DNA of 64,000 nucleotides from JAMXLO01 sp963726125. Its GTDB lineage: Bacteria > Pseudomonadota > Alphaproteobacteria > Acetobacterales > Acetobacteraceae. Positions within the stretch are counted from its first letter, which is position 1. Each line of letters opens with the position of its first letter. Under the pieces are notes generated by a model, which did not search any database, had not been told where the DNA came from, and saw nothing but the letters and a program-made list of their open reading frames with translations. The position numbers were made by a program, and so were the translations under genes. Shown in pieces: positions 37,708 to 47,466 of the stretch. The stretch spans positions 1-64,000 of the forward strand of contig CAVSBG010000001.1 of NCBI GenBank assembly GCA_963726125.1, written 5' to 3'.

Positions 37708-39290
37708 CTGTGCATACGGCGACGGTTGCACCTAATTCCGGTTCGCTGATCCCGACCAGCAACCTCGCGCATCTGCTGTTGCAGACGGCGCGGCGGTTTC
37801 CGGAGCGGCCGGCGATCATCTGGCGCGAGCGCGTGTGGACCTGGGCGGAGTTTGCCGGCCGGGTGCAGCGCGCGGCCGGCGCGCTCGCGGCGCATGGCGT
37901 GAGGCATGGCGATCGGCTGCTGCTGCACGCGCGCAACTCGAACGCAGTGCTGGAGACGATGTTCGCGTCATGGATGCTCGGCGCGGTGTGGGTGCCGACG
38001 AATTTCCGGCTGACGCCGCCGGAGGTGGCGTATCTCGCGCGGTCCTCGGGCGCGACGGTGCATATCTTCGATGTGGCATTTCCGGAGCATGCGGCCGCGG
38101 CACGAGCGGAAAACGCGAGTGTACGGCTGCACATTTCGATTGGTGATAGCGAGCTGTCGTGGGAGACACTGGCGACCACCGGTTCAGTGATCGAACGCCC
38201 AGCCGATGTCGATCGCGATGATGCGGCGTGGTTCTTCTACACCTCGGGGACCACGGGACGACCGAAGGCCGGTGTGCTGACGCATGGGCAGATGGAATAC
38301 GTGATCTGCAACCATCTGTGCGATCTGATGCCGGGCACGACGGAGCAGGACGCCTCGCTGGTGGTGGCGCCTCTGTCACATGGCGCCGGAATTCATGCGC
38401 TGAGCCAGGTGGCACGCGGCGCCGTCACCGTATTGCTGTCCGGCGAACGGCTGGACTGCGAGGAGGCCTGGCAGCTCGTCGAGCGGCATCGCGTCAGCAA
38501 CATGTTCACCGTGCCGACCATCCTGACCATGCTGACGCGGCATGAGGCGGTGGACCGCTACGATCATTCGTCGCTTCGCTATGTGATCTATGCCGGCTCG
38601 CCGATGTATCGCGCCGATCAGATCCATGCGCTGCGCAAACTCGGCAATGTTCTGGTGCAGTATTTCGGTCTGGGCGAGGTGACGGGCAACATCACCGTGC
38701 TGCCCCCTGCCCTGCACAGCATCGACGACAACGACATGAAGGTGGGAAGCTGCGGCTTCCCGCGCACCGGGATGGACATTGCCATCCTGGATGTGGACGG
38801 CGCGCACCTGCCGCCCGGCAGCACCGGTGAGATCTGCGTGCGCGGGCCGGGCGTGTTCGCCGGCTACTACGACAATCCGGACGCCACGACGCAGGCGATG
38901 CGATTCGGCTGGTTCCACACTGGCGATCTAGGGCACATGGACGCGCAGGGCTTCGTTTATATCACCGGCCGTGCGACCGACATGTACATCTCCGGCGGCT
39001 CCAACGTGTATCCACGCGAAATCGAGGAGATGCTGCTGACCCATCCCGCCGTGATCGAGGCCTGCGTCGTCGGCATGCCGCATGAGCGATGGGGCGAATG
39101 CGGCGTCGCCGTGCTGGTGCTGGCAGACGGCGCGAGCGCAACGGAAGCCGAGCTGATTGAACACTTGGATGGCAAGTTGGCGAAATACAAATGGCCCACG
39201 CGCTTTGCGTTCTGGCCGGAACTGCCGAAATCCGGATATGGCAAAGTGGCCAAGCGGGACGTTAAGCGCCTTTTGGAGGAGACATCGTGA
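37701..39290 (+). CDS. AMP-forming acyl-CoA synthetase/ligase
   Basis: About 529 residues, ANL superfamily. The P-loop-like motif FYTSGTTGRPKAGVLTHG is near residue 175, A5/A8 motifs YFGLGEVTG and WFHTGDLGHMDAQGFVYITGR follow, and the catalytic Lys lies in PKSGYGKVAKRDV at the C-terminus. It activates a carboxylate to its CoA thioester, giving substrate to the thiolase upstream or the acyl-CoA dehydrogenase operon. The ATG at 37701 is inside a repeat; a GTG at 37710 is an alternative. Its stop overlaps the next gene's start. Confidence 0.9.
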   Translation: MTTVHTATVAPNSGSLIPTSNLAHLLLQTARRFPERPAIIWRERVWTWAEFAGRVQRAAGALAAHGVRHGDRLLLHARNSNAVLETMFASWMLGAVWVPTNFRLTPPEVAYLARSSGATVHIFDVAFPEHAAAARAENASVRLHISIGDSELSWETLATTGSVIERPADVDRDDAAWFFYTSGTTGRPKAGVLTHGQMEYVICNHLCDLMPGTTEQDASLVVAPLSHGAGIHALSQVARGAVTVLLSGERLDCEEAWQLVERHRVSNMFTVPTILTMLTRHEAVDRYDHSSLRYVIYAGSPMYRADQIHALRKLGNVLVQYFGLGEVTGNITVLPPALHSIDDNDMKVGSCGFPRTGMDIAILDVDGAHLPPGSTGEICVRGPGVFAGYYDNPDATTQAMRFGWFHTGDLGHMDAQGFVYITGRATDMYISGGSNVYPREIEEMLLTHPAVIEACVVGMPHERWGECGVAVLVLADGASATEAELIEHLDGKLAKYKWPTRFAFWPELPKSGYGKVAKRDVKRLLEETS

Positions 39291-39643
39291 TGCAGGATAC
39301 CACCTCGATCCACGACTACCACGCGCATATCTATTATGACGCATCCACCAAGGAGAAGGCCGCACAATTGCGGCAGTGGGTGGAGGAGCGCTTCGCCGGC
39401 AACATGCGCATGGGAAGCTGGCACGATGAGGAGGTTGGTCCGCACGTGAAGGCGATGTACCAGATCGCCTTCCCGCCCGAGCTGTTTCCCACGCTGGTGC
39501 CGTTCATCATGATGAACCGGATGGGGCTTACGGTACTGGTGCACCCGCAGTCGGGGCGCCCGCGCGATGATCACACGCTGAACGCGATGTGGATGGGCGA
39601 GGTGCTGCCGGTCAAGACCGAGGTGTTGCGCGAAGTGGGATAG
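39290..39643 (+). CDS. DOPA 4,5-dioxygenase family protein
   Basis: 117 residues. HDYHAHIYYDASTKEKAAQLR at the N-terminus and VLVHPQSGRPRDDHTLNAMWMG at the end are the conserved His-rich pieces of the DOPA-dioxygenase-like family (extradiol cleavage of catecholic rings; many bacterial members are uncharacterised). GGAGGA lies 9 nt before the ATG; GTG at 39287 is also possible. The gene overlaps the end of the acyl-CoA ligase gene, suggesting one aromatic or phenylpropanoid-like catabolic unit (inference). Confidence 0.82.
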   Translation: MQDTTSIHDYHAHIYYDASTKEKAAQLRQWVEERFAGNMRMGSWHDEEVGPHVKAMYQIAFPPELFPTLVPFIMMNRMGLTVLVHPQSGRPRDDHTLNAMWMGEVLPVKTEVLREVG

Positions 39644-41059
39644 CTACCGGATTGCCGAGCGATACAGGCCGTCGGAGAAATCCGGCGCGACATCGCTGAT
39701 CATGCGCTTGCGCAGCATTTCCAGGTCTGCACGGAAGAGATCGGCGCTGATGCGGCCAACGATGACCGGAATGTCCCGCTTCATGCTGGGAACATCCCCG
39801 ATCGGCAGCCCAAAACTGACGAACCCGGCCGGGTTCTGTACATGGATGTGCTGCAGGAACGGCGTCGCGTCCGCATGCCTCGGCATCAATTCGTGCCCTG
39901 CTCCTAGGTAAGGCGAGCGGCCCAACATCTCATCTCCTTCATTCGGCGGCGGCGTGTAGCAATCGCGCCAAAGCAGGATCTGGTCGGCAAAGTCGCGCAG
40001 TTCCGGACGCGATGCGAGGTCGCCCGAATAACCGGTGCCCGCGATAACGAAGTCGAGCCTGTAGGTCTTGCCATTGATCGTGGTCACGACCTGGCCATCG
40101 CGTTCAGCTGAATTCGTCCACGGTGCGGAAAGATGCAGGTGGAAGTTGGGGAATTTGACGGTGCGCTCGATTGCATCGGTCGTGGGGGTGGATCCAGCAC
40201 GGAAGAATCGAATCGCTTGATGCCAGCGATCCGCGTCTGGAAGCTGGTGGTAGTTGTCATAGGCCCCGGGAAAACCGCGTGAGCGTGTGATCGGTACAGC
40301 CGCGATCGTGGCTCGACGCGCGAACAGATGAACCTCGGCGGCGCCATGTTCCAACGCCACGCCGGCTGCATCGAAGGCGGACGCGGCGGCCCCGATGACG
40401 CCAACGACCTTACCGCGGAGGGCGGCGAAATCGATTGCGGACTCGGTATGTGCGTAGCGCGTGCGTGGCAGGTTCCTGGTCAGCACGTCCGGGATGAAGG
40501 TGCCGCCGCTGCCGGCGAATCCCGTCGCGAGGACGATCTTGCGAGCGGTCTCGACGGCAGCACCGGCGGGCGCGGCGAGGTGCAGCCGGAAATGGTCCTC
40601 ATGCGGCTCGATCCGATCCACGCGCGTGGCGTATCGCGGGTTGATGCCGAGAAACTGCTTGTACCAGCTCAGGTAGTCTGCCCAGTCCGTGCGCTTGATC
40701 CGGTCGATGGCGGCATAGGCGTCCGTGCCGTTGCGCGATTCGTACCATGCCTGGAAGCTGAACGCTGGGATGCCGAGTTCGGGTCCGGGCAGTGTCTTAG
40801 GCGTGCGCAACAGGTTCATGCGTGCGGCATTCAGCCAGATGCCGGCGCGCTGTTCGTCTGGCGCTGCTTCAAGGATGGTGACCTTGCCAATCCCGGCGCG
40901 GCGCAAGGCGAAGGCGAGCGCACAGCCGGTCTGTCCGCCGCCGATGATGGCGACGTTGTGGTCGATGCCGGGACGATCGGGTACCCAGTTGGCCGGATCG
41001 GGTCCAATCAGGCGCAACGCTCTGCGGGCATCGGCGTCCGGATCGCGTGACTGGCTCAT
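39644..41059 (-). CDS. FAD-dependent NAD(P)-binding monooxygenase-like protein
   Basis: 471 residues. First dinucleotide motif AIIGGGQTGCALAFALRRAG near residue 36 (FAD), second VVGVIGAAASAFDAAG at about residue 215 (NAD(P)H), and ATGFAGSGG between. The layout is that of the flavin-containing/SidA-like or Baeyer-Villiger-type monooxygenases; the classic FxGxxxHxxxW fingerprint is not evident. The substrate is unknown. It abuts the DOPA-dioxygenase gene tail to tail and is divergent (54 bp) from the FMN dehydrogenase at 41114. Confidence 0.78.
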   Translation of the reverse strand: MSQSRDPDADARRALRLIGPDPANWVPDRPGIDHNVAIIGGGQTGCALAFALRRAGIGKVTILEAAPDEQRAGIWLNAARMNLLRTPKTLPGPELGIPAFSFQAWYESRNGTDAYAAIDRIKRTDWADYLSWYKQFLGINPRYATRVDRIEPHEDHFRLHLAAPAGAAVETARKIVLATGFAGSGGTFIPDVLTRNLPRTRYAHTESAIDFAALRGKVVGVIGAAASAFDAAGVALEHGAAEVHLFARRATIAAVPITRSRGFPGAYDNYHQLPDADRWHQAIRFFRAGSTPTTDAIERTVKFPNFHLHLSAPWTNSAERDGQVVTTINGKTYRLDFVIAGTGYSGDLASRPELRDFADQILLWRDCYTPPPNEGDEMLGRSPYLGAGHELMPRHADATPFLQHIHVQNPAGFVSFGLPIGDVPSMKRDIPVIVGRISADLFRADLEMLRKRMISDVAPDFSDGLYRSAIR

Positions 41060-41113
41060 CTGCTTGACATCCCCCCATGCGGCTTCATCATCCCGTCATC
41101 TGGGGAGAAGTCC

Positions 41114-42331
41114 ATGTCCGCGCTCGATCGTTGCCTCAACGTCTATGACCTGCGTGCCGCCGCGAAACGCCGGTTGCCGAGAGCGGTGTTCGAATTTGTC
41201 GATCGTGGCAGCGAGGATGGGGTTGCTGTGGCCAACAATCGCAGCGCGTTCGAGCGCATCAAGCTGCGGCATCGCGCGCTGATGGATGTGTCAGGCCGCA
41301 CCATGAACACCACGCTGTTCGGCAAGCCGGTGTCGATGCCGATGGCGATCGCACCGACCGGCGCGGCCGGCCTGTGCTGGCACGAAGGCGAACTGGAGCT
41401 GGCGAAGGCTGCGGCGCAGGCTAAAATCCCTTTCACCCTTGCCACCGGCGCCATGACCGGCATGGAGAAGATCGCGAAGGAAGCCGGCCCCGGCGTTGGC
41501 GGACGCCTCTGGTTCCAACTCTATGTGTGGAACAAGCGCGAGTTCTCCTATCAGCTGATCGATCGTGCGCATCGCGCTGGGTTCGAGGCACTGATCGTAA
41601 CCGTCGATACCATCGTGCCGCCCAACCGCGAGTACAATACGCACAACGGGTTCCTGCTGCCGTTCACACCGAACATGACGTTCACGCTCGACATCATGCG
41701 GCATCCTGTGTGGTTCACCAATGTGCTGATGAAGTACTTCACCAGCATCGGCATGCCGCGCAACGAGAACTATCCTGATGAGTACAAGCGGATGTCACGC
41801 AACGATCCCAACACCGCCCAGATGACGCGTCAGGACTCGCTGAACTGGGAGGACATCAAGATCTTCCGCGACAAGTGGCCGGGTATCCTGATGATCAAGG
41901 GCATCAACCGCCCGGACGATGCGTTGAAGGCGATCGAATATGGCGTTGACGGCATCGTCGTGTCGAATCACGGCGGGCGCAACATGGACAGCGTGGCGGC
42001 GACGATCGACGTGTTGCCGGAAATCGCCGAGGCGGTGGGCGATCGGCTGACCGTGATCCTGGATTCAGGTGTGCGGCGTGGGTCCGATATCGCCAAGGCA
42101 TTGGCTCTGGGTGCGAAGGCAGTACTGACAGGGCGGGCGACGCTGTACGGGACGGCGGTCGGCGGCCAGGCCGGCGCGTTCAAAGCGATCAATTTGATCC
42201 GCAATGAGTTGGACAAGACGATGGCGTATACCGGGTGCCGCTCGGTTGACGAGGTCACCACCGACATCTTCTTCGGCGGGCGGCAAGGCAACCGGATGTA
42301 TGAACGCGTGATGGACGAGGCGGCGATGTAG
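41114..42331 (+). CDS. FMN-dependent alpha-hydroxy-acid dehydrogenase, copy 1
   Basis: 405 residues, full-length FMN-dependent L-2-hydroxy-acid dehydrogenase (lactate dehydrogenase/glycolate oxidase family). FMN and active-site signs: IAPTGAAGLCWHEGE, TVDTIVPPNREYN, the catalytic Lys in MIKGI, SNHGGRNMDS (His base), and the substrate Arg in DSGVRRGSD. Oxidises a 2-hydroxy acid, passing electrons to quinone or cytochrome. Strongly similar to the gene at 42490, from which it is separated by an inverted repeat pair. Confidence 0.92.
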   Translation: MSALDRCLNVYDLRAAAKRRLPRAVFEFVDRGSEDGVAVANNRSAFERIKLRHRALMDVSGRTMNTTLFGKPVSMPMAIAPTGAAGLCWHEGELELAKAAAQAKIPFTLATGAMTGMEKIAKEAGPGVGGRLWFQLYVWNKREFSYQLIDRAHRAGFEALIVTVDTIVPPNREYNTHNGFLLPFTPNMTFTLDIMRHPVWFTNVLMKYFTSIGMPRNENYPDEYKRMSRNDPNTAQMTRQDSLNWEDIKIFRDKWPGILMIKGINRPDDALKAIEYGVDGIVVSNHGGRNMDSVAATIDVLPEIAEAVGDRLTVILDSGVRRGSDIAKALALGAKAVLTGRATLYGTAVGGQAGAFKAINLIRNELDKTMAYTGCRSVDEVTTDIFFGGRQGNRMYERVMDEAAM

Positions 42332-42377
42332 CCCGCGTAAGACCGCCATCGAGGCAGAAGTGAACGTTGATGTAGTG

Positions 42378-42479
42378 CCTCCCCCTCCCCTTGCGGGAGG
42401 GGGTTGGGGGGAGGGGACAGCGGGAAGCGGGGACAGGATAGCCCCCTCCCCCACCCCCCTCCCGCAAGGGGAGGGGGAG
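42378..42479. repeat. Two GC-rich palindromic repeats in opposite orientation
   Basis: Copies at 42378-42417 and 42442-42479 of the CTCCCGCAAGGGGAG family face each other with a 24-bp spacer, so besides two small hairpins they can form one larger stem. They fill nearly the whole gap between the duplicated FMN-dehydrogenase genes. Confidence 0.85.
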
Positions 42480-42489
42480 TTCTGCTGTA

Positions 42490-43677
42490 ATGGCCAATCT
42501 TGATCGCTGCCTGAACGTCTGGGACCTGCGTGCTGCGGCAAAGCGTCGCCTCCCCAAGGGCGTGTTCGACTTCGTAGACCGCGCGACCGAGGACCACCTC
42601 GCGGTCACCAACAACCGCTCCGCCTTCGAGCGCATCAAGCTGCGCCACCGCGCACTGGTCGACGTGTCAGGTCGCAGCGTTGCCACCACGCTGTTCGGCA
42701 AGCCCGCCAGTCTGCCGATGGCGATCGCACCCACCGGGGCGGCCGGCCTCTGCTGGCACGAGGGCGAACTGGAGCTAGCCAAAGCTGCGGCGAAGGCGAA
42801 AATCCCGCTGACGCTGTCCACCGCCTCGATGACACCGATGGAGAAGATCGCCGCCGTTGGCGGGCGTCTCTGGTTCCAGCTCTATGTCTGGAAGCAACGT
42901 GAGTTGTCGCATCAACTGGTGCAGCGAGCCCACCGCAACGGCTTCGAGGCTCTGATCATCACCGTCGACTCGCCGGTGTCGCCGAACCGCGAATACAACG
43001 CGCATAATGGCTTCGGCCTGCCGTTCACGCCCACGCTGCGGTTCACGCTCGACGTCATGCGCCATCCTGCCTGGAGCACCAGCGTGCTGATGAAGTACTT
43101 CACCGCCAAGGGTGGCTTTCCGCGTCATGAGAACTACCCCGAGGAATACCAGAGCTCGATCCTAAGCGGTGCCGGCTCGCGCGATGCATTGCGGGCTGAT
43201 TTACTCAACTGGGAGGATGTGGCGAAGTTCCGCGACCTGTGGCCTGGCGTGCTGATGCTGAAGGGCGTCAACCGCCCCGACGATGCGATCAAGGCACTCA
43301 GCTACGGCATTGATGGCATCGTCGTGTCGAACCATGGCGGGCGGAACATGGACAGCGCGGCGGCCTCGCTCGACGTGTTGCCGGAGATCGCCGAGGCCGT
43401 CGGCGACAAGATGACGCTGATCCTGGACTTCGGCGTGCGCCGTGGATCGGACATCGTCAAAGCGCTGGCGTTGGGCGCGAAGGCAGTACTGACCGGCCGA
43501 GCTACGCTGTATGGCACCGCGGTCGGCGGCGAGGCCGGCGCGTTACGGGCGATCAACATCCTGAAGAGCGAAGCCGACAAGACGATGGCTTACACCGGCT
43601 GCCGCACAGTGGACGAAGTCTCGTCCGACATCTTCTGGGGCTATCGCGAAGGCAACCGGTTGATGGGCGCCGCCTGA
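42490..43677 (+). CDS. FMN-dependent alpha-hydroxy-acid dehydrogenase, copy 2
   Basis: 395 residues, closely similar to the gene at 41114 along its whole length: LDRCLNVWDLRAAAKRRLPKGVF at the start, IAPTGAAGLCWHEGE, TVDSPVSPNREYN, LKGVNRPDD, SNHGGRNMDS and DFGVRRGSD. Copy 1 has DSGVRRG, so the residue before the substrate Arg differs (Ser to Phe), which may change specificity. It lacks the short insertion of copy 1 near MTGMEKIAKEAGPGVGG and the C-terminal MDEAAM tail. A tandem duplication. Confidence 0.92.
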   Translation: MANLDRCLNVWDLRAAAKRRLPKGVFDFVDRATEDHLAVTNNRSAFERIKLRHRALVDVSGRSVATTLFGKPASLPMAIAPTGAAGLCWHEGELELAKAAAKAKIPLTLSTASMTPMEKIAAVGGRLWFQLYVWKQRELSHQLVQRAHRNGFEALIITVDSPVSPNREYNAHNGFGLPFTPTLRFTLDVMRHPAWSTSVLMKYFTAKGGFPRHENYPEEYQSSILSGAGSRDALRADLLNWEDVAKFRDLWPGVLMLKGVNRPDDAIKALSYGIDGIVVSNHGGRNMDSAAASLDVLPEIAEAVGDKMTLILDFGVRRGSDIVKALALGAKAVLTGRATLYGTAVGGEAGALRAINILKSEADKTMAYTGCRTVDEVSSDIFWGYREGNRLMGAA

Positions 43678-43889
43678 CCGAGCGCCATCCCAGCGCCCAG
43701 CATCATTGCACCGGCGGCCATCGTGGTGATGGTCATGCCGATCATCGCCCCGGCCAGCCATGATGTTTCCGGCCGGCTAGGCGGGCCGGACGGCTTCCTT
43801 GCTTCTGCGCATCATCGTCGATCAACTCCCATACCGCTAAAGATGCATCCTGCGCGGCAGGGATCAAGAGACGATAAACGGAGGGTTGC

Positions 43890-44438
43890 ATGGCGCGCGT
43901 GCCGTATCTCGAAATGTCGGACTTGCCGCCCGAGCACCAGGACCTGCTGAAGCGTCGGATCAGCCTGTTCCAGGCGCTGGTGAACTCGCCGAATGCGGCG
44001 CGCGCCTTCGGTGGTCTCGGGCACTTCATCCGCTACGGCAGCAAGCTCGATCCCCGGCTGCGCGAACTGGCCATTCTGCAGGTCGGTTGGCTCGCGCGCT
44101 CGCCCTACGAATGGTCGCACCACGTCAAGATCGGCCACGACTTCGGCGTCACCGACGACGACATCCGCGCGCTGATCGACGACACCGCCGGCAAGCCGAC
44201 GCAGCTCGACGACATGGCGAAGACGGTGCTGCGCGCGGCGCGCGAGATGACCCACGATGGCGCGATGTCGGATGCCACGTTCGCGACATTGCAAAAGGCG
44301 CTCGGCAACGAACAGGTCGTTGACCTGACGCTCACTATTGGTTTCTACAATGCCGTCGTGCGCGTGCTCGCGACGCTGCAGATCGATGTTGAGGATGACT
44401 ATATGCCATATCTGCGGCAGTTTCCGTTGCCTGGCTGA
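43890..44438 (+). CDS. Carboxymuconolactone decarboxylase family protein
   Basis: 182 residues. ELAILQVGWLARSPYEWSHHVKIG near residue 55 is the CMD family core; where AhpD-type peroxidases have CxxC, this protein has no cysteine pair, so a decarboxylase/isomerase-like or unknown role is more likely. The start MARVPYLEMSDLPPEHQDL is typical of the family. The 16-bp gap to alanine dehydrogenase suggests co-transcription. Confidence 0.85.
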   Translation: MARVPYLEMSDLPPEHQDLLKRRISLFQALVNSPNAARAFGGLGHFIRYGSKLDPRLRELAILQVGWLARSPYEWSHHVKIGHDFGVTDDDIRALIDDTAGKPTQLDDMAKTVLRAAREMTHDGAMSDATFATLQKALGNEQVVDLTLTIGFYNAVVRVLATLQIDVEDDYMPYLRQFPLPG

Positions 44439-44453
44439 CAGAGGAGGTCTCGC

Positions 44454-45573
44454 GTGAAGATCGGCGTCCCCAAGGAAATCAAGACGCACGAATACCGCGT
44501 GGGGCTGACCCCCGCCGGGGCGCGCGAGCTATCGGTGCATGGCCACCAGGTCACGGTAGAGCACAACGCCGCCGCCGGTATCGGTATTGCCGACGATGCG
44601 TACCGCGCCGCCGGCGCCACGGTCGTGGATACGGCGGCGGAGGTGTTCGCCACCGCGGATCTGATCGTGAAGGTGAAGGAGCCGCAGCCATCGGAGATCG
44701 CGATGCTGCGGCAAGGGCAGGTGCTGTTCACCTATCTGCATCTCGCCGCCGACAAGGCGCAGACAGTGGGACTGATGCACACCGGCGCGACCTGCATCGC
44801 CTATGAAACCGTCACCGACCGCGCAGGCACTTTGCCGCTTCTCGCGCCAATGAGCGAAGTCGCTGGCAGAATGTCGGTACAGGTGGGCGCGCATTGCCTG
44901 GAGAAAGAGCAAGGTGGTGCGGGCATTCTGCTCGGCGGTGTGCCAGGGCGTGGCGCCGGCGAAGGTTGTGGTGCTGGGCGGCGGCGTCTCCGGCACCAAC
45001 GCAGCACGCATGGCAGTGGGGCTGGAGGCGTCGGTCACCATCATCGACAAGTCGCTGCCGCGGCTGAAGGAGCTGGATCTGCAGTTCGGCCCGCGCGCGA
45101 CCACGCTGTTCGCCACGGTGGAGACGATCGAGCATCAGGTGCTGGCGGCCGACCTGGTGATCGGCGCGGTGCTGGTGCCAGGTGCGGCGGCGCCGAAACT
45201 GGTGTCACGCGAGATGGTGCGGCAGATGCGGCCTGGCTCGGTGCTGGTGGATATCGCGATCGACCAGGGCGGCTGCTTCGAGACCAGCCGGCCGACCACG
45301 CACTCCGAGCCCACCTATGTGACGGATGGCGTGGTGCATTACTGCGTGACGAACATGCCGGGGGCGGTGGCGCGGAGTTCGACGTTCGCGCTGACCAACG
45401 CAACGCTGCCGTTCGTCATCGCGCTGGCGGAAAAAGGCTGGCGGAAGGCGTTGTCAGACGATCCGCATCTGTTGCACGGGCTGAATGTGCATGCTGGGAA
45501 GGTGACCTATGAGGCGGTGGCGCACGACCTGAACCTGTCCTATGCGCCGGCGGAGACGTTGCTGGCCGCTTGA
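44454..45573 (+). pseudogene. ald: Alanine dehydrogenase, frameshifted
   Basis: N-terminal half MKIGVPKEIKTHEYRVGLTP, with the substrate motifs KVKEPQPSE and YLHLAADKA, in one frame to about 44946; C-terminal half VAPAKVVVLGGGVSGTNAARM (Rossmann motif) to LNVHAGKVTYEAVA in the next. An extra base near 44950 separates them. Together about 372 residues, the normal size of Ald (L-alanine + NAD+ to pyruvate + NH3 + NADH). If the shift is real, the NAD-binding half is not translated in frame. Co-directional with the CMD gene. Confidence 0.9.
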
Positions 45574-45599
45574 TTACCGCAGCGACGTGAGCACAACTT

Positions 45600-45640
45600 C
45601 TCCCCTCCCCTTGCGGGAGGGGGTTAGGGGGAGGGGGCTC
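45600..45640. repeat. GC-rich palindromic repeat (family CTCCCGCAAGGGGAG)
   Basis: Complementary orientation to the copy at 6858 (CTTGCGGGAGGGGG core). It lies between the convergent ends of the alanine dehydrogenase and aldolase genes, so it may serve as a two-way terminator. Confidence 0.8.
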
Positions 45641-45688
45641 CAACCCGCCCGCCCACCTTCCTTTTTCCATCACAGTGCAGCCTCAGCC

Positions 45689-46385
45689 TCAGCCGATGGA
45701 CATGGCGGGTTGCCCGTAGGTGCGAAACCGGTCGTGCGCACCGCGCATTTCCTCCGTGGTCAACAACCGCACCGCCCCCGCCGAGCGTGCAAGCAAGGTA
45801 CTGCCGGCACAGCGTCTCCAACACCAGCGCGGCCGACAGCGCGCGTTCAGCGGTCAATGCATGCACGATCATCCCGTGGTTCGCGAGCAGACATGCGGTA
45901 CGTCCGGTCAACGCGGTGACCGCCAACCTTGCCAGCTCCGGCGTGCCGAACGTGACGTATGGGGCACAGCGCACATCGTCACCACCGAAGTTCGCCACCA
46001 TGTAGTGGAACGCCGGCAGTGCCTCGTTGAGGCACGCCAATGCCGTGCAGGCATCCGAGTGTGTATGCACGATGCACTGTGCCGCCGGATACGCGAGGTA
46101 GATCGCCGCGTGCATCGCCCACTCGCTGGACGGCGTCGCGTGGCCCTTCACGTCGCCGCCCAGTGTCATCGCCACCACGCCATCCTGTTCGAGCGTTGCC
46201 GCTGAGCAACCGGATGGCGAGATGATCATGCCGGTGCGCGTGCGGTGGCTGACATTGCCTGCGCTGGCAACAATCAGCCCGCGGCGATCCACCTCGCGAT
46301 AGACCGCCACAAGCTGCCGGCGCGCATCCTTATCATCCTCGCGCACGCGAACGCCCCGCTTTCGCGGGGCTGACGCGGCGTCCAT
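45689..46385 (-). pseudogene. Class II aldolase/adducin family protein, frameshifted at its end
   Basis: Residues 1-205 are in one frame: GLIVASAGNVSHRT, the Zn ligands in HTHSD and the second pair in LLANHGMIVHA. After CRQYLACTLGG the family's usual tail (RLLTTEEMRGAHDRFRTYGQ, stop at 45689) appears in another frame, explained by an extra base in a run of G near 45778. If uncorrected, the frame runs on to 45624 with an unrelated tail. The gene starts at ATG 46385, overlapping the alcohol dehydrogenase stop (TGATG). Fuculose-phosphate-aldolase-type enzymes cleave or epimerise sugar phosphates; here paired with a Zn dehydrogenase. Confidence 0.82.
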
Positions 46386-47437
46386 CACATCAGGAACACG
46401 CCCTTGCCGTCCGCCTGATGGTCGAACAGCTTGTAGGCTTGCTCGGCCTCATCAAGCTTCCAGCGATGCGTGAACAGCGCATCGACGTCGATCTTCCGCT
46501 CGACGCAGAAGGTCGCGCACTCCGCCTGGATGATGTTGGAGAACGTCCACGACGCGATCAATGTCATCTGGCGGCGCAGCAGCATCGGGCTGACGTCGAT
46601 CTTCACGTCGCCGCCCTCGCCCACAAAGCACATGGTGCCCCACACCTTCGTGCTGCGGATCGCGTTCGCGCGTGCTTCCGAATTGCTCGATGTGTCGAGT
46701 GACACATCGGCGTAGCGGCCGTGCGTCAGATCCTTGATCGCAGCGACCGGATCGTTGGAGCCTGGATCGACAACTTCATCGGCCCCGAAATCCTTCGCGC
46801 GTTGCAGTCGCTGCGGATTGACGTCGAGCGCAATCACCCGCGCGCCCATCTCCTTGGCGAATTGCGTGCCCGCCAACCCGACCGGACCCTGTCCGAAGAT
46901 CGCGATCGTGTCGTTGCCGGAAAGCCGCATGCGGCGCAATGCACTGTATGCCGTGCCCGACCCACAGGAGATCGCCGCGCCGGCCGAGAAGCTCAGCTCA
47001 TCAGGCAGCGGCACCAGCGTGTTGGCGGGCACTTTCAGATACCGCGCATGGCCGCCATGCGAGTTGCTGCCGTACACCTTGACCGGCACTTCCTGGCAAA
47101 GCTGCTGCCAGCCGGAGCGGCAGTGATTGCACTGCGTGCAGCCCTGGTAGTGATGCACCATCACGCGCGCGCCGATGCGGGCCTCCTTGTCGGATACGCC
47201 AGGCCCAACGGCAGCAACGACGCCGCATGGTTCGTGGCCCGCGATCACCGGGTTGGGATTCTGCGGAAAGCCGGTCGCCTGGCGGGCCTGTCCCTTCGGG
47301 CGGCGATACTGGTGCAGGTCGCTGCCGCACATGCCGGAGGCCTTCATCTCGACCACCACCTCGTCCGGACCCGGCGTCGGATCGGGGAACTCCATCATTT
47401 CCAGCTCACGATCGCCGGTGAACACAACACCACGCAT
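46385..47437 (-). CDS. Zinc-dependent medium-chain alcohol dehydrogenase
   Basis: 350 residues. Catalytic Zn ligands in SGMCGSDLHQY and AGHEPCGVV, structural Zn Cys cluster CTQCNHCRSGWQQLC, Rossmann motif FGQGPVGLAG at about residue 185, and FVGEGGDVKIDVSP. The family includes sorbitol, threonine and glutathione-dependent formaldehyde enzymes. It overlaps the aldolase start by 1 nt, and the FMN dehydrogenase lies 29 bp upstream, so the three form one operon. NAD(P)+ preference cannot be decided. Confidence 0.9.
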   Translation of the reverse strand: MRGVVFTGDRELEMMEFPDPTPGPDEVVVEMKASGMCGSDLHQYRRPKGQARQATGFPQNPNPVIAGHEPCGVVAAVGPGVSDKEARIGARVMVHHYQGCTQCNHCRSGWQQLCQEVPVKVYGSNSHGGHARYLKVPANTLVPLPDELSFSAGAAISCGSGTAYSALRRMRLSGNDTIAIFGQGPVGLAGTQFAKEMGARVIALDVNPQRLQRAKDFGADEVVDPGSNDPVAAIKDLTHGRYADVSLDTSSNSEARANAIRSTKVWGTMCFVGEGGDVKIDVSPMLLRRQMTLIASWTFSNIIQAECATFCVERKIDVDALFTHRWKLDEAEQAYKLFDHQADGKGVFLM

Positions 47438-47466
47438 GGTTCCCTCCTGTGTTGATTGTTACGGTA

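Noticed and set aside
43645..43745. Short minus-strand frame with a hydrophobic stretch (MIGMTITTMAAGAMMLGAGM)
   Set aside because: About 30 codons, no good ribosome site, and partly antisense to the FMN dehydrogenase; possibly a remnant, but unsupported.
43890..44438. AhpD-type alkylhydroperoxidase
   Set aside because: The CxxC pair of AhpD-like enzymes is missing; only the general CMD family fits.
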